Of a DNA stretch of 64,000 bases, positions 44,796 to 54,623 are shown in pieces. Numbering within the stretch: position 1 is the stretch's first letter; every line of letters begins with the position of its first letter. A program made the translations under genes and the position numbers. Where the stretch lies: assembly GCA_017303675.1 (NCBI GenBank), contig JAFLBX010000001.1:879970-943969 (forward strand). The letters are read 5' to 3'. The notes under the pieces are model-generated. The model had not been told where the DNA came from. It did not search any database and saw nothing but the letters and a program-made list of their open reading frames with translations. The DNA is from Ignavibacteria bacterium (GTDB taxonomy: Bacteria > Bacteroidota > Ignavibacteria > Tepidaquicellales > OLB5).

Positions 44796-46889
44796 ATGAA
44801 AATAACTAAAAGAATAATTTTAACACTACTTCTGGCGGCTTCAGCGGTTTATCCGCAGACATGGGAATGGGTAAATCCCAAACCGCAGGGTAACAATCTC
44901 CAGTCAGTGGTAATGAACAGCAACACCGAAGGTTTTGCCGTTGGTATGCTTGGAACAGTTATGAAGACAACTGATATGGGAAGCAACTGGCAGGTATTGA
45001 ACGTACCCACCAAAAAACACATGTATGATATAACATATTCATGGTTAAATGATGTTTTTGCATGCGGCGATAGCGGTACGGTTATAAACACATGGAATCT
45101 TGGCGGTAACTGGGCTGTTACACAGACCCCGGTAACAACATCTTTAAGGGGAATTTTCTTTCCTTCCAGGGATACAGGTTTTGCAGTCGGCTTTGGCGGG
45201 AAAATTGTACGCACCACAAACCAGGGTGCGGGCTGGCATTTGATCACGGTGCCATATACCAGGAATTTTAATGCCATACATTTTATCAATAAAACAACCG
45301 GATTCATAGCCGGCGATATGGGATTTTTTGCTAAAACAACAACTTCAGGTCTTACCTGGGATACAGTTTCTACCGGAACGACATCATCACTATTCAGGAT
45401 GTATTTTAATACTCTTGGAACAGGTTACATTGTTGGTACACAGGGCAGAATACTGAAAACCACAAATTTCGGAACAACATTTGAATCAAGTATTTCCATA
45501 ACTACATCAGGTCTCTACGATGTATCATTTGTGGGAAATTTTGGTGCGATCACAGGCGAGCAGGGCGCTATATGGACAACAACCAACGGCGGTGTAAACT
45601 GGACTCCGGTTTATTTCGGGCACACACCATTCAGAGGAATAACTAATAATTTTACTAACAGCTTTATTGCCGTTGGAGAAGGCGGAAAAGTATATACTTC
45701 AACAAACGCAGGTACAAACTGGGTGGGGAAAGTTACTTCCCAAACGGGTACAATCTATTCCAGCGCTTTTGCAGACGCAAATACTGGGTTTATCGGCGCA
45801 TTTGGCAATAAATTTCTTAAGACAACCAACGGCGGAGAAAACTGGACTGAAATTCAGAGTTTAATCAGTTCTTACATTTATGAACTCAAATTCCTAAACA
45901 GCCAGTTTGGATACGGAATTCATTCAAGCGGGTATTATATAAAAACAACCAATGGCGGCGCAAACTGGCAGGGAAATCAAATAGCTGCAGGAATGTACGG
46001 TTGGTCAATTCATTTCACTTCAACTTCCAGCGGTTATGCTGTCGGGGATCCAGGAAAAATATACAGAACAACCAATGGCGGAGATAACTGGACAATTTCC
46101 ACACACACCTCAAATGTTTATTTGACAGGTATAAGCTTTGTTAACGATAATACAGGTTTTATAACAGGTCACAATGGTTTGGTCTTAAGAACAACAAATG
46201 CAGGAAACAGCTGGGATTCGCTTGCAACCGGAACGACTTCAATTTTAACAAAGGTCGTTTCTAATCAAAACGGTGTAATTCTGGTATCAGGTATTTTCGG
46301 CAGAATTATGAAATCAACTAACCTTGGCAATAACTGGGTATCAACCACAGGGTTAACACCATTTACAATCAATGATGTGAAATTCCTGAATAATAATACC
46401 GCTTATGCTGTGGGTTCTGGCGGAGAGTTGTTTATATCGCACAATGCAGGCGATACATGGGTAAAAGAACAGTCAAAATCAGGAAATATTATCAGGACTT
46501 TAAGTATAGTATCACCTTCAAAGCTAATGCTATTTGGCGAAGAAGGTAACATGCTTAAATATACCCCTGATCTTACATCAACCGGAAATGGCAATAATAA
46601 TATGCTGCCTGCAACTTATGCACTTCAGCAGAACTTTCCGAACCCGTTCAATCCTTCAACAAATGTTAAGTTCACAATTCCTTCAGAAGGTAATGTAAGG
46701 CTTACAGTATTTGATATAACGGGCAGGGAAGTGAAGACCCTGATAAATGAAAAAATGCCAACAGGCAGCTATGAAATAGCATTTGACGGCACCGGGATTT
46801 CATCAGGCGTATATTTCTACAGGCTTGATGTAATATCAACAGGCGGTGTAAGCTTCAGTGATACAAAGAAAATGATACTCGTAAAGTAA
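44796..46889 (+). CDS. Ycf48-like propeller protein with T9SS C-terminal domain, paralogue 1
   Basis: 697 residues, signal peptide 1-20. About twelve repeats of the Ycf48/Hcf136 type, each with a (T/S)TNxGxNW Asp-box-like motif (KTTNGGENW, RTTNGGDNW, KTTNGGANW) and FxNxNTGFIxG strands; the repeats form one or two beta-propellers. A sorting domain follows: NFPNPFNPSTNVKFTIP ... VFDITGREVKTL ... SGVYFYRLD ... KKMILVK. Thus a secreted or surface protein, not a photosystem factor. In operon order before its paralogue. Confidence 0.85.
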   Translation: MKITKRIILTLLLAASAVYPQTWEWVNPKPQGNNLQSVVMNSNTEGFAVGMLGTVMKTTDMGSNWQVLNVPTKKHMYDITYSWLNDVFACGDSGTVINTWNLGGNWAVTQTPVTTSLRGIFFPSRDTGFAVGFGGKIVRTTNQGAGWHLITVPYTRNFNAIHFINKTTGFIAGDMGFFAKTTTSGLTWDTVSTGTTSSLFRMYFNTLGTGYIVGTQGRILKTTNFGTTFESSISITTSGLYDVSFVGNFGAITGEQGAIWTTTNGGVNWTPVYFGHTPFRGITNNFTNSFIAVGEGGKVYTSTNAGTNWVGKVTSQTGTIYSSAFADANTGFIGAFGNKFLKTTNGGENWTEIQSLISSYIYELKFLNSQFGYGIHSSGYYIKTTNGGANWQGNQIAAGMYGWSIHFTSTSSGYAVGDPGKIYRTTNGGDNWTISTHTSNVYLTGISFVNDNTGFITGHNGLVLRTTNAGNSWDSLATGTTSILTKVVSNQNGVILVSGIFGRIMKSTNLGNNWVSTTGLTPFTINDVKFLNNNTAYAVGSGGELFISHNAGDTWVKEQSKSGNIIRTLSIVSPSKLMLFGEEGNMLKYTPDLTSTGNGNNNMLPATYALQQNFPNPFNPSTNVKFTIPSEGNVRLTVFDITGREVKTLINEKMPTGSYEIAFDGTGISSGVYFYRLDVISTGGVSFSDTKKMILVK

Positions 46890-46922
46890 AATACAGGATA
46901 ATAACCGAAAAAGATAAACATA

Positions 46923-49007
46923 ATGAAAAATTTAAAATATATAATAACGATCTTAATAATAGCTGTAAGCGGATCATTTGCTCAAAGCTGGCAATGGGTT
47001 AACCCGCTGCCGCAGGGCAACCCGCTTAATGCAGTTAGCTTTATAAATGATAATACTGGCTTTGCCGCAGGCTTTCTTGGAACAATGCTTAAAACAACCA
47101 ATGGCGGCTTAAACTGGAATGCAGTTAGTGTAAACACACAGCGCGATATATGGAAGATATTTTTTGCTACTTTAACAACTGTTTACGCATGCGGAGACAG
47201 CGGCCTTGTACTTAAATCAACTGACCTCGGCTCTACATGGTCACAGGTAAATATCAATACACCAAGAACGATGAGAGCTATACAGTTCTTTGACCAGAAC
47301 ACAGGAATTGCAGCAGGCTCATCAGGACAAATGTTCAAAACAACAAACGGCGGAATTAACTGGACTGCATACAATTCCGGGACCGGCGCTGATATCTGGA
47401 CGATATGGTTCACAAGCCCGGATGCAGGTTACATACCAAACGGCATTGGCGCAATTCAGAAAACAAATAACGGCGGCGCCAACTGGACAGTTGTAAATAC
47501 AGGCAGATCTACTTTTATAACAAAATTATTTTTTGCAAACGGTACCGGTTATGCTGCATGCACACAGGGAGAAGTATTAAAAAGCACGAATGACGGTCAG
47601 TCATGGTTCCTTGTTGGCGGGGCAACATCTGCTACAGTTAATGATATTTTCTTTACAGATGCCAATAACGGTTCGTTAGTTGTTGAGCTTGGCAGGGTTT
47701 ATAAAACCACTAATGGCGGTGTTAACTGGACCCAGACATTAGGAGTACCGCTTTCAGGCAGAGCATTGACATTTATTAACGGCAAAGGATTTATGACAGC
47801 TGCAGGCGGAAGGATATTCCGTTCAACAAACAGCGGCAATGACTGGAGCCCGGTTGTAAATAATGTAATAACGAATATATCGGGACTTTCAACTCCAACA
47901 CCGCTGGTTAGCTATATGGTAGCAGAAGACAGGATAGTATATAAATCAACCGATGGCGGTAACAGCTGGAGCCTGTTCCCAACACCGGTAAATATGAGCT
48001 TTACCAATTGTATAGAATTTGCAGACGCAAATACCGGAATAATTGCAGGTTCTACCCCCAACCTTAAGCGCACAACAAATGGCGGTTTGAACTGGGTAAC
48101 AATAGATCCGGGAACAACTTCAGATCTTTACGGCGCGCAGTTTATTAACTCAAATACCGGATTTGTAACCGGGGATATGGGTGTTGTCAGTAAAACAACA
48201 AATGCCGGGCTTAACTGGACCCCGATCAATACAGGCACAAGCCATTCCTTTGAAAGCGTTTATTTTCTTGATGAATCAACCGGATTTGCAGGCGGAATGA
48301 ACCAGAAGCTCTTCAGAACTGTGAATGGCGGCCTGAACTGGTCACAGGTTACAAGCGTAAATTCATCTGTACATGATATTCATTTTGTGAATGCAAGCAC
48401 AGGATTTGCTGCCTGCAGCTTTGGTATCATTTTCAGGACAACAAACGGCGGCGCTAACTGGGATTTGCAGCAGCATGGATCATTTCAGCATAATTCCATC
48501 GCATTTATCAACAGCACAACCGGTTATTCCTCAGCGGATGACGGAAATATCTATAAAACAACCAATACTGGCATCAACTGGATTGCAGAACCGCGGGTTA
48601 CTATTAATTCAATAAATGAGCTTGGTGTAGCCGCCGGAAATAATATTATTGCGGCTGGTTATTATGGAACAATATTGAAATACGGGCTGAATGTAACATC
48701 AACAGGCAACAATAATACCGGTGTTCCTTCAAAATTCTCACTTGAACAGAACTATCCGAACCCATTCAATCCTGAAACAAAAATTAAGTTCTCAATTCCT
48801 TCGGAAGGAAATGTAAAGCTTTCGGTATTTGATGTAACCGGAATGCTGATAACTGAACTTGCGTACGGCAATATGATGGCCGGAAGCTATGAAAAGAGTT
48901 TTGTTGGGTCAGGATTTTCTTCAGGCGTGTATTTCTACAGGCTTGATGTAACCGGCAGGGATGGGTTGAGCTTTAGCGATACAAAGAAAATGATACTTGT
49001 TAAATAA
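46923..49007 (+). CDS. Ycf48-like propeller protein with T9SS C-terminal domain, paralogue 2
   Basis: 694 residues, close paralogue of the previous gene (WQWVNPLPQGN opening and the same KTTNGG(L/I)NW repeats). The C-terminal SLEQNYPNPFNPETKIKFSIP ... FDVTGMLITEL ... SSGVYFYRLDV ... TKKMILVK is a T9SS sorting module. It follows paralogue 1 by 33 bases and precedes the cytochrome gene by 50. Confidence 0.85.
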   Translation: MKNLKYIITILIIAVSGSFAQSWQWVNPLPQGNPLNAVSFINDNTGFAAGFLGTMLKTTNGGLNWNAVSVNTQRDIWKIFFATLTTVYACGDSGLVLKSTDLGSTWSQVNINTPRTMRAIQFFDQNTGIAAGSSGQMFKTTNGGINWTAYNSGTGADIWTIWFTSPDAGYIPNGIGAIQKTNNGGANWTVVNTGRSTFITKLFFANGTGYAACTQGEVLKSTNDGQSWFLVGGATSATVNDIFFTDANNGSLVVELGRVYKTTNGGVNWTQTLGVPLSGRALTFINGKGFMTAAGGRIFRSTNSGNDWSPVVNNVITNISGLSTPTPLVSYMVAEDRIVYKSTDGGNSWSLFPTPVNMSFTNCIEFADANTGIIAGSTPNLKRTTNGGLNWVTIDPGTTSDLYGAQFINSNTGFVTGDMGVVSKTTNAGLNWTPINTGTSHSFESVYFLDESTGFAGGMNQKLFRTVNGGLNWSQVTSVNSSVHDIHFVNASTGFAACSFGIIFRTTNGGANWDLQQHGSFQHNSIAFINSTTGYSSADDGNIYKTTNTGINWIAEPRVTINSINELGVAAGNNIIAAGYYGTILKYGLNVTSTGNNNTGVPSKFSLEQNYPNPFNPETKIKFSIPSEGNVKLSVFDVTGMLITELAYGNMMAGSYEKSFVGSGFSSGVYFYRLDVTGRDGLSFSDTKKMILVK

Positions 49008-49057
49008 TTCATATAAATAATAATTCAACTAACATATAACTTAAATAACTAAAACTA

Positions 49058-50044
49058 ATGAAAAAATTTAAAAAAATAATATTCATATTCCTGGGGTTGA
49101 TCACAGTACTGGGTGTATCGGGATATGTATATTTTAACCAGCAATTCCCGAAACAAATAGCAGCAGAAGATATAAAGATCGAAGTAACACCGGCAAGGCT
49201 TGAAAGAGGAAAGTACATATTTAATCATTCAGCCGGCTGCGTAGATTGCCATTCCACCAGGGATTTTTCGAAGCTCTCGGGTCCGATAACCCCCGGAACA
49301 GAAGGAAAAGGCGGAGAAAAATTTGATGAAGAAATGGGTCTTCCGGGCACATTTTACTCAAAGAACATTACTCCGCATGGTGTGGGTAACTGGACTGATG
49401 GTGAGTTAGTTCGCGCGATAACAGAAGGTATAAGCAAAGATGGCACCGTACTTTTCCCGATAATGCCTTACCTTGTCTACGGAAAAATGGATAAAGAAGA
49501 TATTTATTCAGTGGTAGCTTATATTAGGACACTGCCTTCAATTCAGTATGATCCGCCGAAGAGCCATGCAAACTTCCCAATGAGCATGATAATGAAAACG
49601 ATACCCACAGAAAAACAATTCACGCCAAAACCGGATAAAAGCAATATAATAGCTTACGGCGAGTATATGACCAGGGGAGCATCATGCAGTGACTGTCATA
49701 CACCTTCAAAAGACGGCGCACCTATTCCCGGGAAAGAATTTGCCGGCGGTATTGAATTCAACCTGCCGGGCAATACGGTTGTAAGAACAGCGAACCTTAC
49801 ACCTGATAACGAAACCGGGCTTGGGCTCTGGACAAAGGAACAGTTTATAAAAAGATTTAAACAGTGCAGCGATCCCGCATATGGAAATACACCTTATAAG
49901 CCGGGTGAGTTCCAGACTATTATGCCGTGGACAATATACGCTGGCTTAACCGAAGAAGACCTTGGCGCAATTTATGAGTATTTAAGAACCGTCCCGGCTG
50001 TAAAGAACCAGGTTGAAAAATTTTCTGTGAAAACTCAATATTAA
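49058..50044 (+). CDS. Membrane-anchored diheme cytochrome c
   Basis: 328 residues. The N-terminus (about 7-28) is a hydrophobic anchor or signal segment. Two heme c sites are present: C61-VD-C64-H65 (AGCVDCHS) and C210-SD-C213-H214 (ASCSDCHT), each in a domain of about 140 residues. Met ligands are candidates in GLPGTFYSKNITPH and in the later IMPWTIY loops but cannot be assigned with certainty. Likely a periplasmic or surface electron carrier. Last gene of the Ycf48 operon. Confidence 0.87.
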   Translation: MKKFKKIIFIFLGLITVLGVSGYVYFNQQFPKQIAAEDIKIEVTPARLERGKYIFNHSAGCVDCHSTRDFSKLSGPITPGTEGKGGEKFDEEMGLPGTFYSKNITPHGVGNWTDGELVRAITEGISKDGTVLFPIMPYLVYGKMDKEDIYSVVAYIRTLPSIQYDPPKSHANFPMSMIMKTIPTEKQFTPKPDKSNIIAYGEYMTRGASCSDCHTPSKDGAPIPGKEFAGGIEFNLPGNTVVRTANLTPDNETGLGLWTKEQFIKRFKQCSDPAYGNTPYKPGEFQTIMPWTIYAGLTEEDLGAIYEYLRTVPAVKNQVEKFSVKTQY

Positions 50045-50125
50045 TATTTTTAGCTTCAATGCAGGGTTTTAATACGGAAAATTATCACATGAGTTTCCTT
50101 TACAGTTAGGGGGTTAGTTGAACGG

Positions 50126-50154
50126 CGGGGAGGAGTGGTTACCTCCCCGTTTTT
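50126..50154 (+). terminator. Terminator after the cytochrome gene
   Basis: CGGGGAGG, loop AGTGGTTA, CCTCCCCG then TTTTT. It ends the plus-strand operon 44796-50044. Confidence 0.8.
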
Positions 50155-50172
50155 ATAAATCTGCAATGAGTT

Positions 50173-50553
50173 CTATTCTTCATCTTCACACATCAGCCAG
50201 TTGACTGATTCTTCAAAATCATCGAAAGCATTAACATTATATCCCCGGTTAGAAGCACACATTTCCAGAAATCTAGCCTTATCAAAATCATGCTGCGCTC
50301 CCAGAAGGATCGCAATTTTTTTCCTGAAAGCCTGGCGATGATTACCTACAGCGGTAACCAGCTCGTAAATATCTGAGAGTGACAGGCCCGGTTCTGTTTC
50401 CCTGATATCAACCAGTATATCATGAAGATCATCCGGAGTGTTTAATCTGGCAATTTCTTCCAGCACTTTTTTGCTTTGTTCCAGGTTAAGCTGTCCTGAA
50501 GCAGTAGTTTTGATGAAATCCCTGGTTTTAACGAATTTTATCTCTGCCTTCAT
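50173..50553 (-). CDS. STAS/SpoIIAA-like fold protein, function unknown
   Basis: 126 residues, acidic, cytosolic. The repeating beta-alpha pattern (IKFVKTRDFIKTTASGQL, DILVDIRETEPGL, KIAILLGAQHDFDKARF, NVNAFDDFEESVNWL) resembles SpoIIAA/STAS-like proteins that sense or bind nucleotides or lipids. No catalytic residues were identified. It sits downstream of the threonine dehydratase gene in the same direction. Confidence 0.45.
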   Translation of the reverse strand: MKAEIKFVKTRDFIKTTASGQLNLEQSKKVLEEIARLNTPDDLHDILVDIRETEPGLSLSDIYELVTAVGNHRQAFRKKIAILLGAQHDFDKARFLEMCASNRGYNVNAFDDFEESVNWLMCEDEE

Positions 50554-50571
50554 TATATTTAATTTTTGGTT

Positions 50572-51522
50572 TTAAAAAGGAAGATGTGTTAGATCTACAT
50601 TGCCGCCTGATACAATAATACCGATTTTTTTATTCTTAAACCCGCTAATGTTTTTCAGCAGGGCAGCAAACGCAACTGCGCTGGAAGGCTCAATTACAAT
50701 TTTCATTCTTTCCCATATCAGCTTCATAGCATTTATTATCTCATCTTCGGTAACTGTAATTATCTCTTTTACAAATTGCTTAATGACAGGGAAAGTAATA
50801 TCACCCAGCGATGTCCGCAATCCGTCAGCGATTGTATTAGGGTTTTTAACCGGAATTATCTTTCCCGCTTTAATGCTTTCATAGCCATCCGAGGCATTTA
50901 GAGGCTCTCCGCCAAAAACAGCGGTAGCTTTTGAAAAATTATAAAACCCAAGCGCAATACCGCTTAACAATCCACCTCCGCCTAACGGCGTAATAACTGC
51001 ATCGAGCCGCTCTGCTTCCTCGATCAGCTCAACCGCGCAGGAAGAATGCCCTGTAATGACATTAATATCATTTGAAGGATGAATGAATACAGCTCCGGTT
51101 TTTTTCTGAACTTCTTCGCATTTGGATTCCCGGTCAGAGGGATTATTGCCGGAATAAATTATTTCAGCACCGTAGCCAAGCACTGCATCACGCTTTGCAG
51201 GTATGACACTTTCAGGCATTACAATTGTTGCTTTAATTCCGGAGCATTTAGCCGCATATGCAAGCGCTTGCGCAAAATTACCAGAAGAATGTGTAATTAC
51301 ACCGTTTGCTTTTTCTTCCGGAGAAAGCTGTAAAACAGCGTTCAATGCTCCGCGTATTTTAAATGAACCGGTTTTCTGAAAATTTTCACACTTGAAAAAA
51401 ATCTCGGTTTCAGTTATTTCATTTATTAGCCTGGATGTTAATACCGGTGTTCTGTGAATAAATGGTTTCAGATGATCTGCAGTTAATCTTATTTTTTCTT
51501 TACCGGGAAGCTCGATCGCCAT
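50572..51522 (-). CDS. Threonine/serine dehydratase, PLP fold-type II
   Basis: 316 residues; PLP-dependent, removes ammonia from L-threonine or L-serine. The Schiff-base Lys55 is in GSFKIRGAL, the phosphate-binding glycine loop is LGGGGLLSG near residue 178, and SGGNVD ends the protein. There is no regulatory ACT domain, so the catabolic type or a serine racemase-like activity is possible. The start (51522) is inside the 3' end of the next upstream gene by 23 bases. Confidence 0.85.
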   Translation of the reverse strand: MAIELPGKEKIRLTADHLKPFIHRTPVLTSRLINEITETEIFFKCENFQKTGSFKIRGALNAVLQLSPEEKANGVITHSSGNFAQALAYAAKCSGIKATIVMPESVIPAKRDAVLGYGAEIIYSGNNPSDRESKCEEVQKKTGAVFIHPSNDINVITGHSSCAVELIEEAERLDAVITPLGGGGLLSGIALGFYNFSKATAVFGGEPLNASDGYESIKAGKIIPVKNPNTIADGLRTSLGDITFPVIKQFVKEIITVTEDEIINAMKLIWERMKIVIEPSSAVAFAALLKNISGFKNKKIGIIVSGGNVDLTHLPF

Positions 51523-51778
51523 TTTTATTTGAAGAGGATTTGTAAATTTTTATTATTGCAAATATAGCAATTATGAGCCAAACAATATTTACAAAAGTTG
51601 AGGGGTATGCATAATAAAACAAAGTATTAATTATCAGGCAAATACTTCCTGCTATATTCAGTGCCTGGTATAGTTTTGAGTGCGCAGTAATTTTGTGGAG
51701 GCTAAGCAATCCATACGCTGCAAGTACAAAAACTGAACCTGCCCAGCCGGTGATATCTATAAGTAATTTTTCGTTCAA
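51500..51778 (-). CDS. Small membrane protein, CBU_0592-like
   Basis: 92 residues with three membrane segments. ITGWAGSVFVLAAYGLLSLHKI and QALNIAGSICLIINTLFYYAYPS and WLIIAIFAI are typical of the conserved small CBU_0592 membrane family. TTG start. Overlaps the dehydratase gene by 23 bases; role unknown. Confidence 0.65.
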   Translation of the reverse strand: MNEKLLIDITGWAGSVFVLAAYGLLSLHKITAHSKLYQALNIAGSICLIINTLFYYAYPSTFVNIVWLIIAIFAIIKIYKSSSNKNGDRASR

Positions 51779-51783
51779 AATTT

Positions 51784-51833
51784 AACACACCCCGTTCGGC
51801 TAAAGCCGAACACCCCTCTCAAGAGGGGAATTT
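51784..51833 (+). repeat. Dispersed hairpin repeat, copy D
   Basis: AACACACCCCGTTCGGC-TAAA-GCCGAACACCCCTCTCAAGAGGGGAATTTA pattern (frame as copies A-C), with stem TTCGGC/GCCGAA. Confidence 0.8.
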
Positions 51834-51900
51834 ATTATTATTTTGTTTTTGCAGATTCCTGCTTTTGTAGCAATGACAAAGCACTTTGGAGACGTACTGG

Positions 51901-52443
51901 TTACCAGCCTTTAGTTTTTTTTAAATTAACAATATGTGCCAAATGATGATCCGAGTGCCATGCATATAAATGCATAAGTGATGCAATCGTCATTTGCTGC
52001 ATGCTGCCGGGGTGGTAAAGCCTGCGTTCTGTATCACCGGGCTTCATGCCCTTTAGCATTACTACCCACCTTCTGTGCAGGGCTTCAAGCAGCGGCAGTG
52101 AAAGCTCAAGTGAGCCTGATTTAGCATCCGGCAACTCTGCCCAATCAGCTTCTTCGTATGGACGGATCGTAGGGTTATCTTCGGTGAGCGCCAGTTTGAA
52201 TCTAGTGTAGCTGTTTATGTGGCTATCAGCTACATGATGCACCACCTGCCTTATGGTCCAGCCTTCGGGGCGGTATTGAGTATCAAGCTGTTCATCGTTT
52301 AAGCCGTTTATCGCCTGCTTAATTTTTGAGGGAAAAAGTTCGATGGTATTAATATACCATTTAACATCATCCGGTGTGTAACTTTCTTTAGGTGAAAATT
52401 CACCAATTGGATACCTGAGAGCTTGAAGATCAGTTTGATTCAT
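51901..52443 (-). CDS. YfiT/DinB-family metal-dependent transferase
   Basis: 180 residues, four-helix DinB fold. RQVVHHVADSH holds two metal-binding histidines and WHSDHHLAHI a further set; YPIGEFSPKESYTPDDV is the YfiT N-terminus. The Bacillus homologue is linked to bacillithiol S-transfer. A thiol transferase role is family-based; the acceptor thiol in this cell is unknown. Confidence 0.85.
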   Translation of the reverse strand: MNQTDLQALRYPIGEFSPKESYTPDDVKWYINTIELFPSKIKQAINGLNDEQLDTQYRPEGWTIRQVVHHVADSHINSYTRFKLALTEDNPTIRPYEEADWAELPDAKSGSLELSLPLLEALHRRWVVMLKGMKPGDTERRLYHPGSMQQMTIASLMHLYAWHSDHHLAHIVNLKKTKGW

Positions 52444-52457
52444 TTAAGTGAGCTTGA

Positions 52458-52916
52458 TTATTTGTTAAATATACTTTTTATTCTTTCCATGCGGTAATCA
52501 AAAATGTGCTCCAGTTTTTTCTTTACAGCAAGTTTATGTATTGCAGGCTCTAAAATTCTTCCCGGGGGAAGATATGATACTATATCTTTGACAATTGTTC
52601 CATTTGGGTGTGACTCAAAAATATGTTCATGTATCCATATTTTGTACGGACCCTTGATCTGTGTATCAACAAACCTGTAAGGAGGTTCCCATGTGGTTAT
52701 TTCTGTTTTCCATTTAAAAGAAATTCCGCTCAGCCTGATCCTGTAATCAATAAAGGCGCCCTGTTTCATTTCAATTGGCAGCGGGGTAACAATTTTAAAA
52801 TTAAGCTCTGGCGGAGTAATTATATTCAGGTTTTCGGCTTTAGAAAAAAAAGCAAATACTTCTTCAATTGTTTGGTTAACAAGCGTCTCCCTGAAAATTG
52901 TACGGAGATTATTCAT
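52458..52916 (-). CDS. SRPBCC family protein
   Basis: 152 residues. START/SRPBCC pattern: VNQTIEEVFAFFSKAENLNIITPPELNF, the beta-strand GISFKWKTEI and YLPPGRILEP before a long C-terminal helix. The cavity binds a hydrophobic ligand in the fold; no specific ligand indicated. Overlaps the P-loop gene by 8 bases and lies 14 bases from YfiT. Confidence 0.75.
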   Translation of the reverse strand: MNNLRTIFRETLVNQTIEEVFAFFSKAENLNIITPPELNFKIVTPLPIEMKQGAFIDYRIRLSGISFKWKTEITTWEPPYRFVDTQIKGPYKIWIHEHIFESHPNGTIVKDIVSYLPPGRILEPAIHKLAVKKKLEHIFDYRMERIKSIFNK

Positions 52917-53442
52917 TATTGTGCATTTTCATGTTTATTAATATATTTTCCAGTGAGTTCAATTCTTTTCTTTTTTTGATCACAAAGATAAGTTTTGAAT
53001 CCCTGTATTCCTCCAGCCATTTTTTGAATTCCGGTTCATATACTTTTCTCACAATATTCATAGCTTTGAACATTCTGATTGTTTTATTCCAGATCCAGCT
53101 ATCTGGCGGGTCATACGGATTCTGTCTGAATGTATATTGAAAATGTCTTTTAACGGCGTTTAAATAACTGAACCATGGAGAATATGCAAGGTAGATTACG
53201 ATTTCTGAAGCATTTAGTCTGGTTTTTATAGTAGACTGGTACGACCAGCCTTCAACTATCCAGCTGGCACTATTTAAAATTACCGTCAGTTTCTGTAAAT
53301 GTTCACGTTCATCCAGGCGAACCCAGTTTTTTCCAAAAGTAATTGTATCTAAATGTGTTACGGGAAGATTTAATTTTTTTCCAAGTTTATCCGCTAAAGT
53401 TGATTTTCCGCTTCCGCCATTTCCAATTATGATTATTTTCAT
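52909..53442 (-). CDS. P-loop kinase, FlaR/topology-modulation-like
   Basis: 177 residues; Walker A GNGGSGKST at residues 7-15, LDTITFGKNW and VEGW, all typical of the adenylate-kinase-like group annotated as FlaR/DNA topology modulation proteins. Its real substrate is unknown. It is in a close-packed run with the SRPBCC gene and the FAD oxidoreductase. Confidence 0.75.
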   Translation of the reverse strand: MKIIIIGNGGSGKSTLADKLGKKLNLPVTHLDTITFGKNWVRLDEREHLQKLTVILNSASWIVEGWSYQSTIKTRLNASEIVIYLAYSPWFSYLNAVKRHFQYTFRQNPYDPPDSWIWNKTIRMFKAMNIVRKVYEPEFKKWLEEYRDSKLIFVIKKRKELNSLENILINMKMHNNE

Positions 53443-53450
53443 TTCTAATC

Positions 53451-54623
53451 CTAAAAAAAAGGAATTTGGTTTATCAATTTTCCTTCTTTAAATCTATTTG
53501 GACTCAAAACTTCAATATCTATTTCACTTTTCTTATTGCAGATAATTCCCGCTAATAACTCACCAATTGCGGGGGAGTGCATTACTCCATGACCTGATGA
53601 ACCGTTGGCATAATAAAAATTTTCGAGGTAATGTGAACGGCCAAGTATTACATGTTCATCCGGAGACATTTCATATAGTCCGGCCCAAGAGGCACCAGTA
53701 TCAATTGTACAATTTTTTAAAGCAGGTAACTTTTCCTTTGCTGTTGAAAATACTTTTTCAAGCCATACGGATTCAACAGATGTATTATAATTATAATTAT
53801 TCTCAGGGGTATCGGGAAGGAGCAGAATAAGGTGACCATCCTTCATTCTGAAATGAAATGCTGAATCTACCCAGATCGTCATTGGAGTGCCTGCGGGCAG
53901 TGTATTGGTTTCTTTTATCCTGCAAACCTGCCTTTTTAAATGTTTTACCGGTAAATATTCGTCAGCAAGTCCAGCCAGCCAGCCGGCCCAGGCTCCTGCT
54001 GCGTTAATGAAGAGCTCTCCGGTAAATTTTTCTGCGGATGATTCAACACTTTCGATCATTTTGCCGGAATAATTTATTTTTTCAATCCGGCAGCCATATT
54101 CAAACTTTACACCGCTTTTTTGAGAGGAAGTTAAATAGCCGTTTAAAATACTTAACGGTTCAATGAAACCATCGCTCCGGCAAAAAGTACCGCCAATGAT
54201 ATTATTTAAATTTATAAAAGGGTTCAGTTTTTGTATTTCTTCAGCAGTCACAAGCTCAGCATCCGCAACACCGTTATTTTTCTGCAGGGTGTTAGCGAGT
54301 TTCAGGTTTTCCATTTCTGATTCAGACTGCGCCAAAAACAGGTAGCCGGCTTCGATGTAACCGGGATCAATGCCATGCTCACTTTTAAAATTAATTAATT
54401 TTTGGCGGGAAAGCTGTGAGAGCTCAATGTTAATTTTTGATCCGAACTGGAGGCGGAATCCGCCTGTTGCTTTGCCTGTACTTCCGGTTCCGGGTCCCGG
54501 TGCGCTATCGAGTACCAGGATATCCTTTATTCCGTTTATGCTTAAATGGTAAGCAATACTTGCGCCAATTACCCCGGCACCAATTATTATTATTTCAGCA
54601 TGACGGGAAATTTTAGCCGTCAT
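53451..54623 (-). CDS. FAD-dependent oxidoreductase, DAO family
   Basis: 390 residues. IIIGAGVIGASIAYHLSINGI is the dinucleotide-binding motif, GSTGKATGGFRLQFGS follows as in sarcosine/glycine oxidase-type enzymes, and NGSSGHGVMHSPAIGELLA is the C-terminal FAD motif. It oxidises an amine or amino acid, substrate unknown. The gene starts on an ATG that overlaps the VOC gene stop. Confidence 0.85.
   Translation of the reverse strand: MTAKISRHAEIIIIGAGVIGASIAYHLSINGIKDILVLDSAPGPGTGSTGKATGGFRLQFGSKINIELSQLSRQKLINFKSEHGIDPGYIEAGYLFLAQSESEMENLKLANTLQKNNGVADAELVTAEEIQKLNPFINLNNIIGGTFCRSDGFIEPLSILNGYLTSSQKSGVKFEYGCRIEKINYSGKMIESVESSAEKFTGELFINAAGAWAGWLAGLADEYLPVKHLKRQVCRIKETNTLPAGTPMTIWVDSAFHFRMKDGHLILLLPDTPENNYNYNTSVESVWLEKVFSTAKEKLPALKNCTIDTGASWAGLYEMSPDEHVILGRSHYLENFYYANGSSGHGVMHSPAIGELLAGIICNKKSEIDIEVLSPNRFKEGKLINQIPFF

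Noticed and set aside
44796-49007. Ycf48-like repeats as a sign of a photosynthetic organism
   Set aside because: Ycf48-type propellers are common in non-phototrophs; here they carry signal peptides and T9SS sorting domains, and no reaction-centre or chlorophyll gene is in the window.
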